A DNA stretch of 64,000 nucleotides from Bacillus_BA songklensis. Lineage in GTDB: Bacteria > Bacillota > Bacilli > Bacillales > Bacillaceae_H. The DNA is taken from contig NZ_JBHRZT010000026.1 of NCBI RefSeq assembly GCF_042649685.1, positions 32,947 through 96,946 of the forward strand, given 5' to 3'. The notes under the pieces are model-generated. The model was not told the origin of the DNA. It saw only the letters and a program-made list of their open reading frames with translations, and searched no databases. The translations under genes and the position numbers were made by a program. Positions 34,066-42,372 of this stretch are shown here, piece by piece (positions within the stretch are counted from its first letter, which is position 1; every line of letters starts with the position of its first letter).

Positions 34066-34263
34066 ATGGCAAGAAACAGAAACAAATTGCTCGTTCCTGG
34101 TGTGGAGCAATTTTTAGATCAATATAAATATGAAATCGCTCAAGAATTTGGAGTAAATCTCAGCGCTGACACAGCTGCCCGCGGCAATGGTTCAATAGGG
34201 GGCGAAATTACAAAACGTCTTGTCGCCCAAGCACAATCTGAATTAAGCGGTAAAACTGAATAA
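34066..34263 (+). CDS. Alpha/beta-type small acid-soluble spore protein
   Basis: A 65-residue SASP that binds and protects spore DNA. The N-terminus is R-N-K-L-L-V-P-G. The germination protease cleavage region E-I-A-Q-E-F-G-V lies near residues 27-34. The second conserved region G-S-I-G-G-E-I-T-K-R-L-V near 49-60 is the usual DNA-contact block. The start at ATG 34066 matches the family; AAAGGAG lies about 12 nt upstream. The gene is expected to be read by the forespore sigma factor SigG. It is followed by a strong terminator. Confidence 0.96.
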   Translation: MARNRNKLLVPGVEQFLDQYKYEIAQEFGVNLSADTAARGNGSIGGEITKRLVAQAQSELSGKTE

Positions 34264-34271
34264 TACATGGC

Positions 34272-34303
34272 AAAAGCCGAAGCATGCAAGCTTCGGCTTT
34301 CTT
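34272..34303 (+). terminator. Intrinsic terminator of the SASP gene
   Basis: The arms AAAGCCGAAGC and GCTTCGGCTTT, then CTTAAAT. Confidence 0.8.
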
Positions 34304-34323
34304 AAATCTAAAAAACCGTCCCT

Positions 34324-35799
34324 TTAGGACGACGTATGTAATGAAACGTTGATCCATATCTGTATCTCTACGGGTTGTCGATTTTCGTTGACAGAACCAG
34401 GTGACGCGGACGGAACTTCTTCACTTTTAGTTGGTAAAGCTTCCGTGGAATCTTGCTTCTCTTCACCTATATTACATGAGGGGTCAGGGTAATAACGCTC
34501 ATCCTCTTTTTTCTTTGGACCTACTTTTGGTTTTTCTTTATCTTGTCCCCACGGCACAGGTTTAGAAGGGTCAGGATCCTTTGCCTTTTGTGCACCGTTT
34601 GGTTTTTCCTTATTCTGGCCTGGCGGCACAGGTTTAGGAGGGTCAGGATCCTTTGCCTTTTGCCCGCCGTTTGGTTTTTCCTTATTCTGACCTGGCGGCA
34701 CAGGTTTAGGAGGGTTAGGATCCTTTGCCTTTTGCCCGCCGTTTGGTTTTTCCTTATTCTGACCTGGCGGCACAGGTTTAGGAGCGGTAGATACCTTCTC
34801 CTTTTGCCCGCCGTTTGGTTTTTCCTTACTCTGACTTGGCGGCACAGGATGAGGAGGCTTAGGCCTCTTCTCCTTTTGCTCGCCTTTTGGCCCAATCTTT
34901 TTGCTATGGTCCGGCTTTGGCGCCGGTTTCGACTTTACCTGTTGTTTTGCCGGAGGAACGTTGTTTTTCTTTTGTTCCTCTGCTTGTTTAGAGGCAAGAA
35001 CCCGCACAACAGTCTTATGTTGTTCCTCCTTTTTCGGAGGAAACGATGAAACATATTCTTTTGATTTGACTTGCTGAGACACTTTCGGCTTAATAGGCTG
35101 GGACGTTTCGGCCGGTTTTACATGTGGATGTCGTTTACTTTCTTCTCTCTTCAACCATGTACCTGTTGACACACCCATTTTTTCCGCTTTCCCTCTTACG
35201 TCTAAAGAGCTTTTCACAATCTCGATTTTATAATCTTTTTGTCCCCATTCTTTTGTAACAGTTTGGATATCCGCTAGTAATTGTTCTTTATATTCTCTTT
35301 TCTCTCTTTTAAAAACCGTTGCAACGAATACTTCTTTCTCTCTTTTTAAGTATCCTTGCTGTTCACTCGCTTTTAAGATTTGCGAAGTCACCTCTTGAAC
35401 AGGCTTGTGATCCCAATCTTTTATGCTTTTTATCAGGGCCTTTGCCTCTTCATTAAAGGTCTGGACTTCCACTACTTCAAGCTGACGATTGACCCCCAAT
35501 TCTAAACTCGGGTTAATATCGATAGACATGTATGCATAAACTTGCTGCTGCATGTAATATGGAATGAAAGAAAGCAAAAGTGCGGCTGCAGCAACAAAAC
35601 TGACCATTGGCAATCTCCAGGAACGTCTCTTTATCTTTGCTGGAGAGGTCAGCGTTTGTTCATGCATCAGCGGAAAAAAAAGGGTTTCCTCACCCAATTC
35701 GTATGGACGCTGTTCATGTCTGGCTCGTAAAAACTCGCCTTCAGGGGTTAACATCGTTACATAATCTTCTGTGATTTCCATGACAATGCCCTTTTTCAA
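34324..35799 (-). CDS. rsgI: Anti-sigma-I factor RsgI with Pro/Lys repeat tail
   Basis: A 491-residue single-pass membrane protein. The N-terminal cytoplasmic RsgI domain (about 1-55) is followed by a transmembrane helix (about 66-88). The extracytoplasmic juxtamembrane domain contains S-I-D-I-N-P-S-L-E-L, the conserved Asn-Pro site at which RsgI proteins autocleave. From about residue 270 the tail is low-complexity and includes five near-identical 24-residue repeats of the K-P-V-P-P-G-Q-N-K-E-K-P-N-G-G type (72-bp DNA repeats, 34545-34860). It holds SigI inactive until envelope or heat stress. The Bacillus subtilis protein is shorter (about 380 aa). It overlaps the sigI stop by 4 bp. Confidence 0.93.
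   Translation of the reverse strand: MKKGIVMEITEDYVTMLTPEGEFLRARHEQRPYELGEETLFFPLMHEQTLTSPAKIKRRSWRLPMVSFVAAAALLLSFIPYYMQQQVYAYMSIDINPSLELGVNRQLEVVEVQTFNEEAKALIKSIKDWDHKPVQEVTSQILKASEQQGYLKREKEVFVATVFKREKREYKEQLLADIQTVTKEWGQKDYKIEIVKSSLDVRGKAEKMGVSTGTWLKREESKRHPHVKPAETSQPIKPKVSQQVKSKEYVSSFPPKKEEQHKTVVRVLASKQAEEQKKNNVPPAKQQVKSKPAPKPDHSKKIGPKGEQKEKRPKPPHPVPPSQSKEKPNGGQKEKVSTAPKPVPPGQNKEKPNGGQKAKDPNPPKPVPPGQNKEKPNGGQKAKDPDPPKPVPPGQNKEKPNGAQKAKDPDPSKPVPWGQDKEKPKVGPKKKEDERYYPDPSCNIGEEKQDSTEALPTKSEEVPSASPGSVNENRQPVEIQIWINVSLHTSS
34545..34860 (-). repeat. 72-bp in-frame tandem repeats within rsgI
   Basis: About four and a half copies of a 72-bp unit (24 codons) encode the Pro-Pro-Gly-Gln-Asn-Lys-Glu-Lys-Pro-Asn-Gly-Gly type repeat. 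Inner copies are nearly identical at the DNA level, which suggests recent slippage or expansion. Confidence 0.85.
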
Positions 35800-36545
35800 G
35801 ACCCGAGCACCCCTTTTATATAATCTTTTAAATAAACGTAATCCCCTGCTAAAACAATGGCGATGGCAATAATATACTTGCGGTTGCGCTCAATCGTTTT
35901 ACGGCTCACTGCTACATGTTTTTCTACTAATCGAATGGGTATTTGTTTCTTTTTGAACAGCTTTTCACGGAGCTCCTTGTGTTTGACAATAAACTGCGCC
36001 ACTTCTATTGCATTAACACGGGCATCCGCATGTTTTGGAGACTGTTCCACGATCTCAGATAAAGTCAAACCAAACTGCTGAAGTACTTGATGAAAATGAA
36101 CAATCTCGTCTTTGCGCAACTCTTGTTCAACTTGCCGTATGTATTCGTCAAGTGATAAATCCGCCTCGAGCTTTGTCTGGGAAAAATCCTCGTTCTCCTC
36201 ATCATTCGCTTGAAAATGCAGCGTTTGCGCGCGTGCTTCTTTACGAATATAGTCAATGACGCGGCGTTTAATAATGAGTTCTGCAAAAGCAAGTAATGAA
36301 CTCCCTTTTTCCTTTGTGTATTTCTCTATAGCTTCATTAAAAGCGATGAGACCAATGCTAAATTCGTCATCTGTTTCTTGTATATATTTTTTGCAAACGC
36401 TCGACACCGTTTTAGCGACAAACGGCTTGTATTGATCAATGAGCTCATTTTGCAGCTGCTGATCCCCTTGTTGAATTTTCAGTACCGTATCTTCGAGCGT
36501 TTTTGTTCGGCCGATCTTAAACAGTACACTAAGCAATGGTTTCAC
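35796..36545 (-). CDS. sigI: RNA polymerase sigma factor SigI
   Basis: A 249-residue alternative sigma factor. Region 2 covers about 35-115 with D-E-F-S-I-G-L-I-A-F-N-E-A-I near 56 and A-F-A-E-L-I-I-K-R-R-V-I-D-Y near 81. The C-terminal part has the helical domain R-L-V-E-K-H-V-A-V-S-R-K-T-I-E-R specific for SigI, in place of a canonical region 4. It controls heat and cell-wall stress genes. The start is taken as GTG 36545 by analogy with Bacillus subtilis SigI (Met-Lys-Pro...). TTG 36536 has a better-spaced GAGGTG, and ATG 36563 is also in frame. It is followed by rsgI in the usual two-gene operon. Confidence 0.93.
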   Translation of the reverse strand: MKPLLSVLFKIGRTKTLEDTVLKIQQGDQQLQNELIDQYKPFVAKTVSSVCKKYIQETDDEFSIGLIAFNEAIEKYTKEKGSSLLAFAELIIKRRVIDYIRKEARAQTLHFQANDEENEDFSQTKLEADLSLDEYIRQVEQELRKDEIVHFHQVLQQFGLTLSEIVEQSPKHADARVNAIEVAQFIVKHKELREKLFKKKQIPIRLVEKHVAVSRKTIERNRKYIIAIAIVLAGDYVYLKDYIKGVLGS

Positions 36546-36696
36546 CTCTTGTCTATACATCATTCGTTATGCCGTTTTTCTTTACGGGTGTAATCGAATG
36601 AAAAAATAGTCCCCTTTATATTAGCGACTATTTATTATAACGCAAATCCCTCTATTTTGACTATAATTCACAAGCATTATTCATGAGATAAGAATG

Positions 36697-36893
36697 AAAA
36701 AAGGAAGCGGCTCGCTTGGGGACGAAACAAGCTGGAAGCTTCTTTACCAGAAGCTCTCTTTACTTCGTTTAAAAGTTCGTCGACTAAGAACGGTCACGCC
36801 CTGTGACTAACGTCGCCGCTTGAACATCCTATTCTTCGAAAGCGACGCGAGTCCCTGGTGGACAACTTCAACGCGCAATCTATGTGCTTTCTT
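36697..36893 (+). repeat. Family B dispersed repeat
   Basis: It begins GGAAGCGGCTCGC, continues GGACGAAACAAGCTGGAAGC with paired ...CTTCTTTACCAGAAGC segments, and closes ...GTGGACAACTTCAACGCGC followed by a TTTCTTATAT end. Close relatives lie at 38926, 50985, 51112, 53533, 53657 and 54612. No gene is visible in the whole 36600-37096 gap. Confidence 0.7.
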
Positions 36894-36898
36894 ATATA

Positions 36899-36937
36899 AT
36901 AAAAACCTTTGGCCATATTAAAAATATGGCCAAAGGT
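36899..36937 (-). terminator. Intrinsic terminator of the second dedA gene
   Basis: The perfect 15-bp stem ACCTTTGGCCATATT / AATATGGCCAAAGGT is followed on the minus strand by TTTTATTATAT. Confidence 0.8.
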
Positions 36938-37096
36938 CTCGCTTTTTTCAAGTCCCTTGACGCTACTCCCCTTTATGAGAAAGAAAAAGTAGGGTCATCC
37001 AATATGCAATCTGCGTGTATTGTTTCTAACACGTTCACATCTTTTAGTGAAAAACTAAACTTTCATCGTATAAATCGTTCTAGTAGGATAATTGCA

Positions 37097-37723
37097 TTAA
37101 CGTTTTTTTGTTGTAAATTCCTTTACAGAATAAACCGATGTTTTCAGCCGTTTTTTAATCCACATATAAATGGCCAGCAAGACGAGCATGCCGATTAAAA
37201 TCGGAAGCAAATATTGATCGGCTAAATGACCTACATCTTTCCAGCGAGGTCCAAGCTTATATCCTAAATAAACATATAAAAAGGTAATCGGAAACATTGC
37301 CATAAACGTATAAATGCTAAACGTCCACACATTCATTTTCGACATGCCGCACGGGATTGAAATAATCGTTCGCAGTCCCGGCAGGAATCTCGCCGTGAAT
37401 GCCACAATGGCTCCGTGTCTCTGAAAGAAGCGATCGGCTGCTTCCAATTGTTTTTCTTTAATAAAAAAGTATTTTCCATACTTCTCAAGAAAAGGTCTGC
37501 CGCCCCATCGCCCCAAGAAATATAAAGTCAACGGTCCAAATGTTCCGCCAACCGTTCCAGCCAGTACCACAAGCCATAGATTCATGTCGCCTTCATACAC
37601 CCAGTACCCCGCAAGCGGTAAAACGAGCTCAGCCGGGACGAATTCAAACGTAAGGGCAATGACAATCCCCAAATAGGATAATCCCTTCAAAAACTGAACA
37701 AATTCAAGAATTAGTTGTTCCAT
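37097..37723 (-). CDS. DedA-family membrane protein
   Basis: A 208-residue polytopic protein of the DedA family with hydrophobic segments near residues 20-45, 55-75, 145-170 and 180-198. The signature F-T-A-R-F-L-P-G-L-R-T-I-I-S-I-P-C-G lies near 110-127. It differs clearly from the DedA at 2.1 kb (an A-R-F-L-P-G type versus an S-Y-F-L-P-G type), so the two are old paralogues. ATG 37723 is chosen over GTG 37747. It is probably a lipid scramblase/flippase; the substrate is unknown. Confidence 0.85.
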   Translation of the reverse strand: MEQLILEFVQFLKGLSYLGIVIALTFEFVPAELVLPLAGYWVYEGDMNLWLVVLAGTVGGTFGPLTLYFLGRWGGRPFLEKYGKYFFIKEKQLEAADRFFQRHGAIVAFTARFLPGLRTIISIPCGMSKMNVWTFSIYTFMAMFPITFLYVYLGYKLGPRWKDVGHLADQYLLPILIGMLVLLAIYMWIKKRLKTSVYSVKEFTTKKR

Positions 37724-37840
37724 CGATCCTGCTTCACCACCTAACACTTGTCCTTATCACTCTATCACACAATCTTGAAAAATCACAAATAATTGTATGG
37801 AGAATGAACGTTTGGGTGATTGTATGAAAGGATGACAAAG

Positions 37841-37876
37841 AAAAAGCCGAGATTCCCTGCAGGAAACTCGGCTTCT
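37841..37876 (-). terminator. Intrinsic terminator of msrAB
   Basis: The minus strand arms AAGCCGAG and CTCGGCTT, with inner CCTGCAGG, end in TTTTTCTTT. Confidence 0.8.
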
Positions 37877-37881
37877 TCTCA

Positions 37882-38847
37882 TTATTTTTCAAATAAATAT
37901 TTATATTCACCGTATCCTTCTTTTTCAAGATCGGCTTTCGGGATGAAACGAAGAGCGGCTGAGTTGATGCAATAGCGTAAACCGTTTGGTCCAGGTCCAT
38001 CTTCAAAGACATGGCCAAGATGGGAATCCGCCTCTTTGCTGCGAACCTCGGTACGGATCATATTATGGCTAATATCCATATGCTCGGTTACTTGTTCTTC
38101 CTTGAGCGGTTTCGTAAATGAAGGCCAGCCGCAGTTGGAATCAAATTTGTCCAATGAACTGAAAAGCGGCTCGCCAGATACGATATCCACATAAATGCCT
38201 TCCTCTCTATGGTTCCAAAATTCGTTGCGAAACGGGGGTTCCGTTCCATTATTTTGTGTCACTTCATACTGGATCGGGGTCAGCCGTTTTTTTAATTCCT
38301 CTTTATTGACCTTTGACCAATGCTCTTTCAAAAACGTTTCGCGGCCTGAACCAACACGGTACATTTTATAGCGAATCGGATTCTTTTTGTAATAATGCTG
38401 ATGGTATTCTTCCGCTTCGTAAAAGGGAGCGGCCGGTAAAATCGGTGTTACGATCGGTTCGGAAAAACGGCCGCTTTCAGCCAGCTGTTGTTTCGATTGC
38501 TCAGCTAAACGCTTCTGTTCTTCGTTATGATAAAAAATGGCGGTACGGTAAGAGTCGCCACGGTCAGCAAATTGGCCCCCTTCATCTGTTGGGTCAATTT
38601 GCTGCCAATACAATTCCAATAAACGTTCATACGGAAAAACGGATGGATCAAAGGTGATTTGCACCGCTTCATAATGACCGGTCGTATCCGAACATACCTC
38701 CTCATAAGTCGGATTTTCTTTATGCCCTCCTGTATAGCCCGATACAACTTTTTGGATTCCCGGCTGTTCATCAAACGGCTTGACCATACACCAAAAACAT
38801 CCACCTGCGAAAGTAGCCAGATCATACTGTTTCGATTGCCCTGTCAC
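37882..38847 (-). CDS. msrAB: Bifunctional methionine sulfoxide reductase MsrA-MsrB
   Basis: A 321-residue fusion. MsrA (about 10-165) has the G-C-F-W-C active-site motif near 18-22 and reduces the S-sulfoxide. MsrB (about 180-320) has the C-G-W-P-S-F block near 246, the H-L-G-H-V-F-E-D-G block near 284, and R-Y-C-I-N-S with the catalytic cysteine near 301, and reduces the R-sulfoxide. Only the first of the usual zinc CxxC pairs could be lacking, since no such pairs are visible. The start is GTG 38847 (AAAGGAG nine bases upstream); ATG 38856 touches the binding site. It repairs oxidised methionine in cytoplasmic proteins. Confidence 0.93.
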   Translation of the reverse strand: MTGQSKQYDLATFAGGCFWCMVKPFDEQPGIQKVVSGYTGGHKENPTYEEVCSDTTGHYEAVQITFDPSVFPYERLLELYWQQIDPTDEGGQFADRGDSYRTAIFYHNEEQKRLAEQSKQQLAESGRFSEPIVTPILPAAPFYEAEEYHQHYYKKNPIRYKMYRVGSGRETFLKEHWSKVNKEELKKRLTPIQYEVTQNNGTEPPFRNEFWNHREEGIYVDIVSGEPLFSSLDKFDSNCGWPSFTKPLKEEQVTEHMDISHNMIRTEVRSKEADSHLGHVFEDGPGPNGLRYCINSAALRFIPKADLEKEGYGEYKYLFEK

Positions 38848-38925
38848 GAAAACCATCTCCTTTTTCTTTTTGCTTGCCCTTATTATACGTATGTTAAAGC
38901 ATTCTACCAAACGATTTGCATATAA

Positions 38926-39002
38926 GAAAAGCGGAGAAGCGGCTCGCTTAGGGACGAAACAAGCTGGACAATTCCAGTGTGCAATTTATACTTTCCAATT
39001 AA
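38926..39002 (+). repeat. Family B dispersed repeat, short copy
   Basis: It begins AAGAAAAGCGGAGAAGCGG, continues through GGACGAAACAAGCTGGACA and ends TGTGCAATTTATACTTTCC. The central part present in longer copies is missing. Confidence 0.7.
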
Positions 39003-39003
39003 T

Positions 39004-39047
39004 AAAAAAGGCTGGTTCAAAAGTATAATGTACTTTTGAGCCAGCCT
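39004..39047 (-). terminator. Intrinsic terminator of the DHA2 transporter gene
   Basis: The 16-bp arms GGCTGGCTCAAAAGTA / TACTTTTGAACCAGCC, with T6 on the minus strand. Confidence 0.8.
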
Positions 39048-39152
39048 CATGAAAAATCCTTTAAAATCAGGAGACTTCCTGATGGTTCGTTTCAGTTTAA
39101 ACATAATCGTTTTCTCTTAAGGGCTTATGGTTAACTCCCCTTTGGTAAAAAA

Positions 39153-40751
39153 TTAAATTGCTTTTTCTTTTGTTTCATCACCCTGTCCAGGTTTTTGACT
39201 TTGACGAAGCGGAATTTCTTTTAGGAAGAAGGTTAGTACGAATCCTGTTAACACGATGAAGGCAGCAATCCAGTACACACCTGTCAGCGCGTACCCCAGT
39301 GAATCGCGCAGCATGCCCACTAAACGTTCGAATACCGGCTGAAACTCAGCTGGAATTTTGGCTTGAATACTGGCCAAACGAGCCGGATCCATCAACACCT
39401 GGGGATCCAAGTCTTTTAGCTGTGCAACCAGCTGAGGATTTTGAGCCAGCTGTGCCCCCGGTTCTTTCCCTGCTTCTGCTATTTTATCACTCATTCTAAG
39501 GTTCATGATGGTTCCCATAACAGCTACTCCAACCGTTCCGCCAATTTGGCGGAATAACTGGGCAGATGCGGTCGCAACCCCTAAATAACGATGGTCCACC
39601 GCGTTTTGAATGGTTAGCGTGAAGACAGGGAAACTCATCCCAAGACCCGTTCCGATTAAAATATTATTAAGGATCACAACCGTCGCTGAACTGTTTACAT
39701 CCATGAAGGACAATGAAAACATGCCGCCTGCCATGATCAAAAGACCGGTAATGGCAAGTGCTTTATATTTTCCGGTCTTTGTGATGAATTGACCGCCAAG
39801 CGTACTTGCAGCGACCATGGACAACGTCATCGGCATCATGATAAGACCTGAAGATGTAGCAGAACGGCCGATAACCCCTTGAATGAAAAACGGGATATAC
39901 ATCGCCGCACCGAACATGCCCGCTCCCATGATAAAACCAATCAAATTCGATAAGGTGAACACGTTGTTTTTGAATAAATGAAGCGGCAATACCGGGCTTT
40001 TCGCCTTCCGTTCAATTAAAATGAAAATGATCAGCGAAACGACGGCGGCTGCAAACAACCCTATAATCTGGCTTGAACTCCAATCGTATTTAGAACCTGC
40101 CCATGAAAATGCCAGCAGCAACGGAACGATGGTAGTTGTTAAAAATAACGATCCCGAATAATCGACTTTTTCTCCCGGCTTTTTCTCAACACTTGGAAAT
40201 AACGTTAAAATCAAAATAAAGGCCAAAACACCGAATGGTAGAAATACCCAGAATACCCAATGCCAATCTGCATTATCGACAATCCAGCCACCAAGCGTCG
40301 GACCAAAGACACTCGCCAACCCGAAGACAGAGCCCATCAATCCTTGCCAGCGACCGCGCTCACGCGGTGAGAATAAATCCGCGACAGCGGTAAACGCTGT
40401 TGACATAATGAGACCGCCGCCAAGTCCCTGAACACCTCGATAAATGATTAATTCAATCATTCCATTCGAGAAACCGGCCATTAGTGACCCGACTGAAAAG
40501 ACCGCAATCCCTGTCAAAATGAACGGCTTTCGCCCGTAAATATCAGACAGCTTTCCGACTAACACGGCTGTAATACTAGATGCCAGCATGAAAATGGTAA
40601 ATACCCAGCTGAAATACTCGATGCCGCCCAGCTCGGCAATAATACGCGGCAGTGCCGTTCCCACAATCGTCTGGTTGAGAGCCGCAAACAGCATCGCCGC
40701 CATAATAGCCAGCATGATCATGATTTTTCGCTTATGTTCTAAATGTTCCAT
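39153..40751 (-). CDS. DHA2-family multidrug efflux permease (EmrB/QacA type)
   Basis: A 532-residue major facilitator with 14 predicted helices. Motif A reads G-K-L-S-D-I-Y-G-R-K-P near residues 66-76, and motif C-like glycines follow near 135-165 (G-P-T-L-G-G). A large extracytoplasmic loop before the last helix (about 415-480) is typical of the 14-TMS EmrB/Lmr/MDR transporters. It exports hydrophobic drugs by proton antiport. The start is ATG 40751 with AAGGGAG eight bases upstream. It lies 59 bp downstream of a MarR gene, and a perfect 24-bp inverted-repeat operator candidate lies in that gap. Confidence 0.92.
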   Translation of the reverse strand: MEHLEHKRKIMIMLAIMAAMLFAALNQTIVGTALPRIIAELGGIEYFSWVFTIFMLASSITAVLVGKLSDIYGRKPFILTGIAVFSVGSLMAGFSNGMIELIIYRGVQGLGGGLIMSTAFTAVADLFSPRERGRWQGLMGSVFGLASVFGPTLGGWIVDNADWHWVFWVFLPFGVLAFILILTLFPSVEKKPGEKVDYSGSLFLTTTIVPLLLAFSWAGSKYDWSSSQIIGLFAAAVVSLIIFILIERKAKSPVLPLHLFKNNVFTLSNLIGFIMGAGMFGAAMYIPFFIQGVIGRSATSSGLIMMPMTLSMVAASTLGGQFITKTGKYKALAITGLLIMAGGMFSLSFMDVNSSATVVILNNILIGTGLGMSFPVFTLTIQNAVDHRYLGVATASAQLFRQIGGTVGVAVMGTIMNLRMSDKIAEAGKEPGAQLAQNPQLVAQLKDLDPQVLMDPARLASIQAKIPAEFQPVFERLVGMLRDSLGYALTGVYWIAAFIVLTGFVLTFFLKEIPLRQSQKPGQGDETKEKAI

Positions 40752-40780
40752 TCTGTCACTCCCTTTTATGTTCATTAATA

Positions 40781-40804
40781 TTTCACTTTGTGAAGTAAGT
40801 GAAA
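40781..40804. promoter_or_regulatory. Inverted repeat TTTCACTT-N8-AAGTGAAA between marR and the efflux gene
   Basis: A perfect 8-bp inverted repeat. A TTTCACTT half site recurs upstream of the marR gene near 41352-41359. It is a candidate MarR operator. Confidence 0.5.
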
Positions 40805-40810
40805 AATCAG

Positions 40811-41242
40811 TCATTCATCTATCGAAGTTTTATCCATTTTTCGGAATAATGTGTTTAAAATAAGCAATTCTTCATTTGTAAAATGGCTGAAACGCTCGCG
40901 GAAATAATCGCTCTTTTGTTGCTCAAATTGTGTAAATGCTTCTTTTCCCTCTTTTGTCACAACAATTTCTACAATACGACGATCCATTTCGGATTTATGT
41001 CGCTCAATATATCCTTTTGATAACAAATCATCAGTGAGGGCAGTCACATGACTGGCTGACACTTCTAAATGTTTGGCAACATCTGTTGCACGCATCGATC
41101 CCTCTTCCATTAGCATGGCTAAAATCCTGAATTCATTACCTGTTAACTCCCTTCCAAAGAGTTCTCCAACCTCACTGCGAAGCTGACGAAAGACAATCCG
41201 AAGCAGTTTTTCAAGATCTACCATCATATCGTGTCGATTCAT
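40811..41242 (-). CDS. MarR-family transcriptional regulator
   Basis: A 143-residue winged-helix repressor. The DNA-binding segment is M-R-A-T-D-V-A-K-H-L-E-V-S-A-S-H-V-T (about 50-67), followed by the wing D-R-R-I-V-E-I near 87, with dimerisation helices at both ends. It is upstream of, and on the same strand as, the DHA2 efflux gene, so it is inferred to repress its own gene and the pump until a phenolic or drug ligand binds. ATG 41242 has a poorly spaced GGACC site; ATG 41227 is an alternative start. Confidence 0.92.
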   Translation of the reverse strand: MNRHDMMVDLEKLLRIVFRQLRSEVGELFGRELTGNEFRILAMLMEEGSMRATDVAKHLEVSASHVTALTDDLLSKGYIERHKSEMDRRIVEIVVTKEGKEAFTQFEQQKSDYFRERFSHFTNEELLILNTLFRKMDKTSIDE

Positions 41243-41424
41243 TGAAACGATAGGTCCTTTCTGTTTATTTACTTATCACGAATCAGGCAGTAGAGCCCTT
41301 AACGATGATGTTCCTATTTTATTCGGTTAGTAAAAGATAAGAAACAAAGTATTTCACTTCATTAACTAAATAATTTTTACCAAATAAAAACAGTTTTTGT
41401 CAAGAGAAAGCTCTACTCAAAACA

Positions 41425-41492
41425 CAAAAATAAGCCTTCGACCAGGGCCCGCAAGGGAAATGGGCGAAGACTTATGCGTAACGAATTTATGT
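41425..41492 (+). repeat. Family A dispersed repeat, partial copy
   Basis: Only the tetraloop hairpin survives: the outer stem AAGCCTTCG / CGAAGACTT, an inner C-C-C-GCAA-G-G-G loop, then CTTATGCGTAACGAATTTAT. The second hairpin is lost. Confidence 0.7.
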
Positions 41493-41522
41493 AATATAGA
41501 AAAAACGCCCGTTTCAGGCGTT

Positions 41523-42017
41523 TTAGAGAAGATTTGCCAGGAATGCTTTCCATCTGGGGACGCGTTTTTCATGAGGGTCAGAAAGAGAAGCTTCCGTTTG
41601 TTTTTTTTCTTCTAGTTCTTGAATGCGGGATTCCAACTTTTGGATTTGCTTTTGGAGTTCATCAATTTCAGAGCGGTGTTCAAGAATTTGAAAAGTGACA
41701 ACGTCTCCCGCTTTCTCTTCGGTACGACGTTCATTTTCGATGAGCCGCCTTAAAAGTAAATCGATTTGTTTTTGCATCTCCTGCCATTTTTTTGGTTCTT
41801 CAACGGATATAGAAACCGTCCCCTGACGTTTATCCGCAGGCAATTGCGCACGCGGCGGTTGTGTCTGTATTTGTTTTAGCTGTTCCACATGTTCCTCTGT
41901 AAATTCAAAATGTCCGAGTTCATTTTTTTCGCATGGAATGTCGTGCTGTTTAATCCATTTCAAGACGGTTTTTGGATTGACCCCAAGCTGTTTCGCCACA
42001 TCGCTTGTTTTCATCAT
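41523..42017 (-). CDS. racA: Chromosome-anchoring protein RacA
   Basis: A 164-residue protein with a MerR-like helix-turn-helix at the N-terminus (K-T-S-D-V-A-K-Q-L-G-V-N-P-K-T-V-L-K-W-I, about 2-22). A linker and a long coiled coil (about 85-148) follow, then the short amphipathic basic/hydrophobic C-terminus P-R-W-K-A-F-L-A-N-L-L. That is the layout of RacA, which bridges the origin-proximal chromosome to DivIVA at the cell pole during sporulation. The start is ATG 42017, with GGAGTGAGG upstream. A phage-type MerR coiled-coil protein is the alternative, but the C-terminal tail favours RacA. Confidence 0.85.
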   Translation of the reverse strand: MMKTSDVAKQLGVNPKTVLKWIKQHDIPCEKNELGHFEFTEEHVEQLKQIQTQPPRAQLPADKRQGTVSISVEEPKKWQEMQKQIDLLLRRLIENERRTEEKAGDVVTFQILEHRSEIDELQKQIQKLESRIQELEEKKQTEASLSDPHEKRVPRWKAFLANLL

Positions 42018-42120
42018 TTTCCTCACTCCATCCCCATTATGATACTGTCACATTTCGCGGAAAAAAGATGGATTCCTTCACAAATGACAAAACTAGTCGT
42101 TATTCAACAAACTCAGTTGA

Positions 42121-42189
42121 TTTCCCCCAAGATACTTCCCGGACGGGAAGTATCTTGGGGGAAACCTTTCTGCAAAGTTTGCAGAAAGG
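42121..42189. repeat. Two adjacent perfect palindromes upstream of the purine permease gene
   Basis: The first has 20-bp arms (TTTCCCCCAAGATACTTCCC and its complement) around GGAC (42121-42164). The second has 12-bp arms CCTTTCTGCAAA / TTTGCAGAAAGG around one G (42165-42189). Neither has a T-run. Confidence 0.75.
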
Positions 42190-42372
42190 GAAGAAAGTGA
42201 CATATGTTCGAACCTGTTCATGAAAAGAAGCAAGATAAAAGATACTGAGCAATAGGAGGAAAAAACCATTATTCCCCTTTTCTCAAGCGCAAAAAGACCA
42301 ACAAAAACCGAACTTTTTAGGCACATCCTTTAAATTGACTCATATTTTTTGGGGGAAAAATCAGTATTTCTC

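Noticed and set aside
34545..34860. Repeat array considered as CRISPR
   Set aside because: The repeats are contiguous, with no variable spacers, and code in frame for RsgI.
34543..35049. 168-codon plus-strand ORF rich in Trp, Phe and Arg
   Set aside because: It is antisense to the 72-bp repeats of rsgI. The open frame is a by-product of the repeat composition.
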